DNA of 10,682 bases, taken from an uncultured Alphaproteobacteria bacterium (GTDB taxonomy: Bacteria; Pseudomonadota; Alphaproteobacteria; Rhizobiales; Rhizobiaceae). The translations under genes and the position numbers were made by a program. The notes beneath the pieces were generated by a model. It searched no databases. It saw nothing but the letters and a program-made list of their open reading frames with translations, and was not told the origin of the DNA. Numbering within the stretch: the stretch's first letter is position 1; each line of letters opens with the position of its first letter. Where the stretch lies: contig CAKMZG010000080.1 in the NCBI GenBank assembly GCA_929200335.1, positions 1 to 10,682 of the forward strand. Reading direction: 5' to 3'. Below are positions 7,205-10,682 of the stretch, in pieces.

Positions 7205-7801
7205 ATGAGGCAAGGACAGCAAAATAAGCAACGCTCCCGTCGTGGTAATGGAGGTGGTCGCAAGAATTCTAATTCTGCTACCAGATCATACGACAGTAAC
7301 GGTCCAGATGTAAAAATTAGAGGTACTGCTGCACATGTTGCTGAAAAATATAACTCTTTAGCGCGTGATGCTTTATCATCAGGTGATATTGTAATGGCAG
7401 AGAATTATTTGCAGCATGCCGAACATTATAACCGCATTGTTGCCGGCATTCAGGCACAAAATAATGAAAAACGCGCAGCGCTTGCTAGTCAAGTGCCTAA
7501 TGTATCGAATGAAGATGATGCATCAACAGCAACTGATCTATCTGATGCACCGCAGCCTGGCTTAGATAGCGCATCCGCAAACAATGCTAAAAATGATAGC
7601 GATTCTGATGTGACTAAAGTTGATGATGATAGCGATGAAAAATCAACTAAAACAGTTAAGCGTCGTCCGCGTAGAACCATGCGTCGCCCACGCCCTGTGG
7701 ACGTCAAATCTGATGATGGGGGCGATGCACCAAAACCATCTAAGAAAAATGATTCTGATAATGTCGATGATCAAGCTTTACCAGCATTTTTGCTAAGCTA
7801 G
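7205..7801 (+). CDS. DUF4167 domain protein of unknown function
   Basis: This 198-residue protein has the N-terminal DUF4167 signature: a basic, glycine- and arginine-rich start (MRQGQQNKQRSRRGNGGGRK), then TRSYDSNGPDVKIRG (27-40 or so) and AEKYNSLARDALSSGDIVMAENYLQHAEHYNRI (46-78), a helical segment. From about 95 on it is low-complexity, rich in Asp and Ser, interrupted by an arginine cluster KRRPRRTMRRPRP at 152-164, and it ends ALPAFLLS. It has no signal peptide or membrane segment, so it is likely cytosolic. The start is ATG 7205 with GGAAA about 5 nt upstream; the ATG at 7201 is out of frame and ends after eight codons. The basic and disordered parts could mean nucleic-acid binding, but that is inference and the function is unknown. 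A terminator follows, so it is transcribed apart from clpB. Confidence 0.9.
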   Translation: MRQGQQNKQRSRRGNGGGRKNSNSATRSYDSNGPDVKIRGTAAHVAEKYNSLARDALSSGDIVMAENYLQHAEHYNRIVAGIQAQNNEKRAALASQVPNVSNEDDASTATDLSDAPQPGLDSASANNAKNDSDSDVTKVDDDSDEKSTKTVKRRPRRTMRRPRPVDVKSDDGGDAPKPSKKNDSDNVDDQALPAFLLS

Positions 7802-7836
7802 AGCCTCAAGCTCCATAACAGCTTTAAATTGGATTT

Positions 7837-7871
7837 AAGGTCGCTATTCATATGAATATGCGGCCTTTTTT
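7837..7871 (+). terminator. Strong intrinsic terminator after the DUF4167 gene
   Basis: AAGGTCGC (7837-7844) pairs with GCGGCCTT (7860-7867) over 8 bp with one T-G wobble. The stem continues, after a single bulged T at 7859, through TATTC/GAATA with loop ATAT. A run of six Ts (7866-7871) follows. This is the clearest terminator in the window and isolates clpB from upstream transcription. Confidence 0.88.
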
Positions 7872-7886
7872 ATATCAATTTCCCCC

Positions 7887-7917
7887 CTTTAAATTATAAA
7901 ACCCTCTCCTATATTAG
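7887..7917 (+). promoter_or_regulatory. Heat-shock (RpoH-type) promoter of clpB
   Basis: CCTATATTAG (7908-7917) fits the alphaproteobacterial heat-shock -10 consensus as I recall it (CYTATNTNNG) at every defined position. CTTTAAA (7887-7893) matches the -35 pattern CTTGAAA at 6 of 7, and 17 nt lie between the CTTT core and the -10, as expected. Transcription would begin near 7922-7924, giving a leader of about 100 nt. Control by RpoH is what the family of clpB genes would predict. Confidence 0.65.
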
Positions 7918-7928
7918 TAAGGAATAAA

Positions 7929-8007
7929 GGCTTGCCGAATGCGGGAGCCAGAGCTTTTGCTCTATTTCTGAAACCCATTTTTTGTGCCGAAATGCTGGGC
8001 AAAAAAT
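7929..8007 (+). promoter_or_regulatory. Structured clpB leader with three consecutive hairpins
   Basis: Hairpin 1 (7929-7949): GGCTT pairs with GAGCC and, after a bulged G, CCG with CGG around AATG. Hairpin 2 (7950-7963): AGAGC-TTTT-GCTCT, perfect. Hairpin 3 (7977-8007): ATTTTTTGT and, after a bulged G, CC pair with GGGCAAAAAAT around an 8-nt loop. It ends 5 nt before the Shine-Dalgarno sequence AGGAG (8013-8017), itself 7 nt before the ATG. Alternatively TTGCTCT (7957-7963) can pair with GGAGAA (8014-8019) leaving the G of TTGCT bulged, which resembles the anti-Shine-Dalgarno pairing of ROSE RNA thermometers. The foldings are mutually exclusive in part. The stems are seen directly; a regulatory role is inference. 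Confidence 0.5.
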
Positions 8008-8024
8008 AACTCAGGAGAATAACT

Positions 8025-10643
8025 ATGAACTTTGAAAAATTGACCGAGCGTGCGCGTGGTTTTATACAATCTGCTCAACAACGTGCAATATCCAATGACC
8101 ATCAACAATTTACCGCTGAACATGTCTTAAAAGAGCTGCTTGAAGATAAAGAAGGCATGTGTGCCTCTATTATTTCCCAAGCGGGTGGCGATGTAAAATC
8201 TGCATTTATTGCGCTGGAAGCAGAATTAAACAAAATTCCTAAAGTGGAAGGTGCAGGCAGCCAATTGGTTGTCTCAAAACCTTTGGTAAAAGTATTTGCT
8301 TTGGCTGAAGAGTTGGCAAAGAAAGCAGGCGATAGCTATGTGAGTGTTGATCGTCTTTTACAGGCGCTGGCTATGGAAAAAACCGCAGCTAGCAGTGATA
8401 TTTTGAAAAAAGCGGGTGTAACGCCTGTTGCTTTGAATAAGGCAATTGAAAATCTACGCAAAGGCCGTACTGCAGATAATGCAAGTGCAGAAACATCCTA
8501 TGATGCTTTGAAAAAATATGCCCAAGATTTAACAGCAGCCGCTAGAGAAGGGCGTCTTGACCCTGTGATTGGGCGTGATGAAGAGATCAGGCGTGCGGTA
8601 CAAGTATTATCACGCCGTACCAAAAATAATCCGGTTCTTATTGGTGAGCCTGGGGTTGGTAAAACAGCTATTGCTGAAGGTTTGGCGTTACGTATTATCA
8701 ATGGCGATGTACCAGAAAATTTGCGTGAAAAGCAATTGCTCGCCCTTGATATGGGAAGTCTCATTGCTGGTGCTAAATATCGCGGTGAATTTGAAGAGCG
8801 TTTAAAAGCGGTTTTAAATGAGATTCAATCTGCTAATGGACAAATTATTCTTTTCATTGATGAGATGCATGTACTTGTGGGTGCGGGTAAATCAGAAGGT
8901 GCTATGGATGCTTCAAATTTGCTAAAACCAGCCTTGGCGCGGGGTGAGTTACACTGTGTTGGTGCAACCACCTTGGATGAATACCGCAAATATATTGAAA
9001 AAGATGCAGCCCTTGCACGGCGCTTTCAAACGGTTTTTGTCAAAGAGCCTACGGTTGCAGATACAATTTCTATTCTACGCGGGATTAAAGAAAAATATGA
9101 ATTGCATCATGGGGTGAGGATATCTGATTCGGCGCTTGTATCAGCGGCTACCCTATCTAATCGATATATAGCGGATCGCTTTTTGCCTGATAAGGCAATC
9201 GATTTGATGGATGAAGCTGCGTCACGCATGCGTATGCAGGTGGATAGTAAGCCTGAAGCCCTTGATGAGTTGGATCGTAAAATCATTCAATTTAAGATTG
9301 AGCGGGAAGCTTTACTAAAAGAAACTGATAATGCTTCTAAAGATCGCTTAAAAGAACTTGAGCAGGAGCTTGCTAATTTAGAAGAGCAGGCGGCTGAATT
9401 AAATTCACGTTGGCAGGCTGAAAAGGCTGAACTTAGCAAAGTGCGTGATGTTAAAGCGCAATTGGATGAAGCGCGTATTGAACTTGAAAGAGTTCAACGT
9501 GAGGGCGATCTAGCTCGCGCGGGTGAATTGTCCTATGGCATTATTCCAAAACTAGAGAAAGCCTTAGCTGAATATGAAGACAAGGCAAATGTGGAAAATG
9601 CAGAATTTTTGCAAGAGGCAGTAATGCCCGATCATATTGCTCATATTGTTGCACGATGGACAGGCATCCCTGTTGAGAAGATGCTAGAGGGTGAGCGTGA
9701 TAAATTATTGCGTATGGAAGATGAATTGGCCAAACGTGTGGTTGGTCAGGCTGAGGCCGTTCATGCGGTTTCAACCTCCGTGCGACGTGCACGTGCAGGA
9801 CTTCAAGATCCTAATCGTCCACTTGGTTCTTTCATTTTCTTAGGCCCAACAGGTGTGGGGAAAACTGAATTGACTAAAGCTTTGGCAGAATTTCTGTTTG
9901 ATGATGATCAAGCCATTGCGCGCATTGATATGTCTGAATATATGGAAAAACATGCAGTCGCACGTCTTATCGGCGCACCTCCAGGATATGTGGGCTATGA
10001 AGAGGGCGGTGTTTTAACCGAAAGGGTGCGCCGCAGGCCTTATCAAGTTGTGCTTTTTGATGAGATCGAGAAAGCTCATCCTGATGTATTCAATGTTTTA
10101 TTGCAGGTCTTGGATGAAGGCCGCTTAACCGATGGTCAAGGCCGCACGGTGGATTTTACCAATACACTGATCATTATGACATCAAATCTTGGTGCGGAAC
10201 ATTTGGTTAATCTGGCTGAAGGCGAGGATGTTGATAAGGTGCGTCAACCTGTGATGGATGTGGTGAAAGCCTCTTTCCGCCCAGAGTTTTTAAATCGTGT
10301 GGATGATGTGATTCTTTTCCATCGTTTGCAGCGGGCAAATATGGCAGCCATTGTTGATATTCAGTTGAAGGGTCTGCATCGTTTGCTAAAAGATCGTAAA
10401 ATAGCTTTGGTGTTGGATGATGCTGCTAAAAATTGGTTAGCTGATAAGGGCTATGATCCTGCATATGGTGCGCGCCCATTAAAGCGGATAATTCAAAAAC
10501 ATGTACAAGACCCATTAGCTGAGAAGATTCTATCTGGTGAGGTGTCAGATGGTATGACGGTTAATGTTAGCGATGGCGCCGATGGTTTAATTTTTTTATC
10601 GGAACAATCCCAAAAGGCTAAAAATGGCGGTAAAGCTGCTTAG
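8025..10643 (+). CDS. clpB: ClpB, ATP-dependent protein disaggregase
   Basis: ClpB is a hexameric cytosolic AAA+ chaperone that, with DnaK/DnaJ/GrpE, pulls polypeptides out of aggregates after heat stress. The 872-residue length is typical. The N-terminal substrate domain covers about 1-145. The first ATPase domain has Walker A GEPGVGKT at 207-214, Walker B LFIDE ending at E280, and pore tyrosine Y252 in GAKYRGEFEERL. The coiled-coil middle domain (about 400-525, rich in Glu, Lys, Leu and Ala) distinguishes ClpB from ClpA and ClpX. The second ATPase domain has Walker A GPTGVGKT at 607-614, Walker B LFDEIE at 677-682, and pore tyrosine Y655 in GAPPGYVGYEEGG. There is no IGF/IGL-type ClpP-docking loop context, consistent with a chaperone rather than a protease partner. 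ATG 8025 has AGGAG 7 nt upstream. A heat-shock promoter and structured leader precede it, and a palindrome follows. Confidence 0.98.
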   Translation: MNFEKLTERARGFIQSAQQRAISNDHQQFTAEHVLKELLEDKEGMCASIISQAGGDVKSAFIALEAELNKIPKVEGAGSQLVVSKPLVKVFALAEELAKKAGDSYVSVDRLLQALAMEKTAASSDILKKAGVTPVALNKAIENLRKGRTADNASAETSYDALKKYAQDLTAAAREGRLDPVIGRDEEIRRAVQVLSRRTKNNPVLIGEPGVGKTAIAEGLALRIINGDVPENLREKQLLALDMGSLIAGAKYRGEFEERLKAVLNEIQSANGQIILFIDEMHVLVGAGKSEGAMDASNLLKPALARGELHCVGATTLDEYRKYIEKDAALARRFQTVFVKEPTVADTISILRGIKEKYELHHGVRISDSALVSAATLSNRYIADRFLPDKAIDLMDEAASRMRMQVDSKPEALDELDRKIIQFKIEREALLKETDNASKDRLKELEQELANLEEQAAELNSRWQAEKAELSKVRDVKAQLDEARIELERVQREGDLARAGELSYGIIPKLEKALAEYEDKANVENAEFLQEAVMPDHIAHIVARWTGIPVEKMLEGERDKLLRMEDELAKRVVGQAEAVHAVSTSVRRARAGLQDPNRPLGSFIFLGPTGVGKTELTKALAEFLFDDDQAIARIDMSEYMEKHAVARLIGAPPGYVGYEEGGVLTERVRRRPYQVVLFDEIEKAHPDVFNVLLQVLDEGRLTDGQGRTVDFTNTLIIMTSNLGAEHLVNLAEGEDVDKVRQPVMDVVKASFRPEFLNRVDDVILFHRLQRANMAAIVDIQLKGLHRLLKDRKIALVLDDAAKNWLADKGYDPAYGARPLKRIIQKHVQDPLAEKILSGEVSDGMTVNVSDGADGLIFLSEQSQKAKNGGKAA

Positions 10644-10653
10644 TGGGTGTGCC

Positions 10654-10675
10654 GTTTAAGTGAATTCACTTAAAC
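10654..10675. repeat. 22-bp perfect palindrome, copy 2, just after clpB
   Basis: GTTTAAGTGAA followed directly by its own reverse complement, with no mismatch across 22 bp. It starts exactly 10 nt after the clpB stop codon. As RNA it could fold into a 9-bp stem with an AAUU loop, but no T run follows (CTAAAACT), so it is not a standard terminator. It matches the copy at 54-75 at 19 of 22 positions. A dimeric-regulator operator for a gene beyond the right edge, or a dispersed repeat, are the main options. Confidence 0.85.
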
Positions 10676-10682
10676 TAAAACT

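Noticed and set aside
7905..7910. TCTCCT, exact complement of the clpB Shine-Dalgarno region AGGAGA
   Set aside because: It overlaps the predicted -10 box, so it would not be in the transcript if the heat-shock promoter is used.
7973..7980. ACCCATTT resembling an E. coli sigma-32 -10 box
   Set aside because: The paired -35 would be CTTTTGC (3 of 7 matches); the promoter at 7887-7917 fits far better.
8498..8764. 88-codon minus-strand frame inside clpB
   Set aside because: It lies opposite the first Walker A region of ClpB and is explained by codon constraint on the real gene.
1..10682. A novel defence, mobile or secondary-metabolism system
   Set aside because: Every long coding region is a recognisable, full-length housekeeping gene in a familiar order. 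No transposase, integrase, toxin-antitoxin pair, CRISPR repeat or phage gene is visible.

Overview
This window is an ordinary, intact stretch of an alphaproteobacterial chromosome. The most likely source is an AT-leaning member of the Hyphomicrobiales (Rhizobiales), close to the Bartonella/Brucella side of the order. That placement rests on recall of family sequences and of the gene order ubiG | lysC-ptsP-prfA-prmC-DUF4167-clpB; no database was searched. All seven protein genes are full length with their key residues in place. No RNA gene, insertion sequence, CRISPR array or phage gene was found.

Layout: ubiG (ubiquinone O-methyltransferase) lies on the minus strand at the left edge and diverges from lysC (aspartate kinase) across a 197-bp promoter region. 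lysC ends at a modest terminator. ptsP (EI-Ntr of the nitrogen phosphotransferase system), prfA (release factor 1) and prmC (the methyltransferase that modifies release factors) then follow with gaps of 58 and 15 bp, probably as one transcript. A 451-bp non-coding gap, rich in small palindromes, separates prmC from a DUF4167 gene. That gene ends at a strong intrinsic terminator. A short regulatory region with a convincing heat-shock (RpoH-type) promoter and a highly structured leader then precedes clpB, the disaggregase, which runs almost to the right edge.

How the genes relate: prfA and prmC form a functional pair, since PrmC methylates the GGQ glutamine of RF1. The others are housekeeping functions in respiration, amino acid synthesis, nitrogen and carbon signalling, and proteostasis, held together by conserved synteny rather than by one pathway.

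I see no new multi-gene system. The items most worth a second look are non-coding. First, a perfect 22-bp palindrome lies exactly 10 nt after the clpB stop, and a 19/22 copy lies exactly 10 nt after the ubiG stop. Second, the clpB leader can fold into three consecutive hairpins just before the Shine-Dalgarno sequence, with a possible ROSE-like pairing. Third, the long palindrome-bearing gap in front of the DUF4167 gene has no assigned role.
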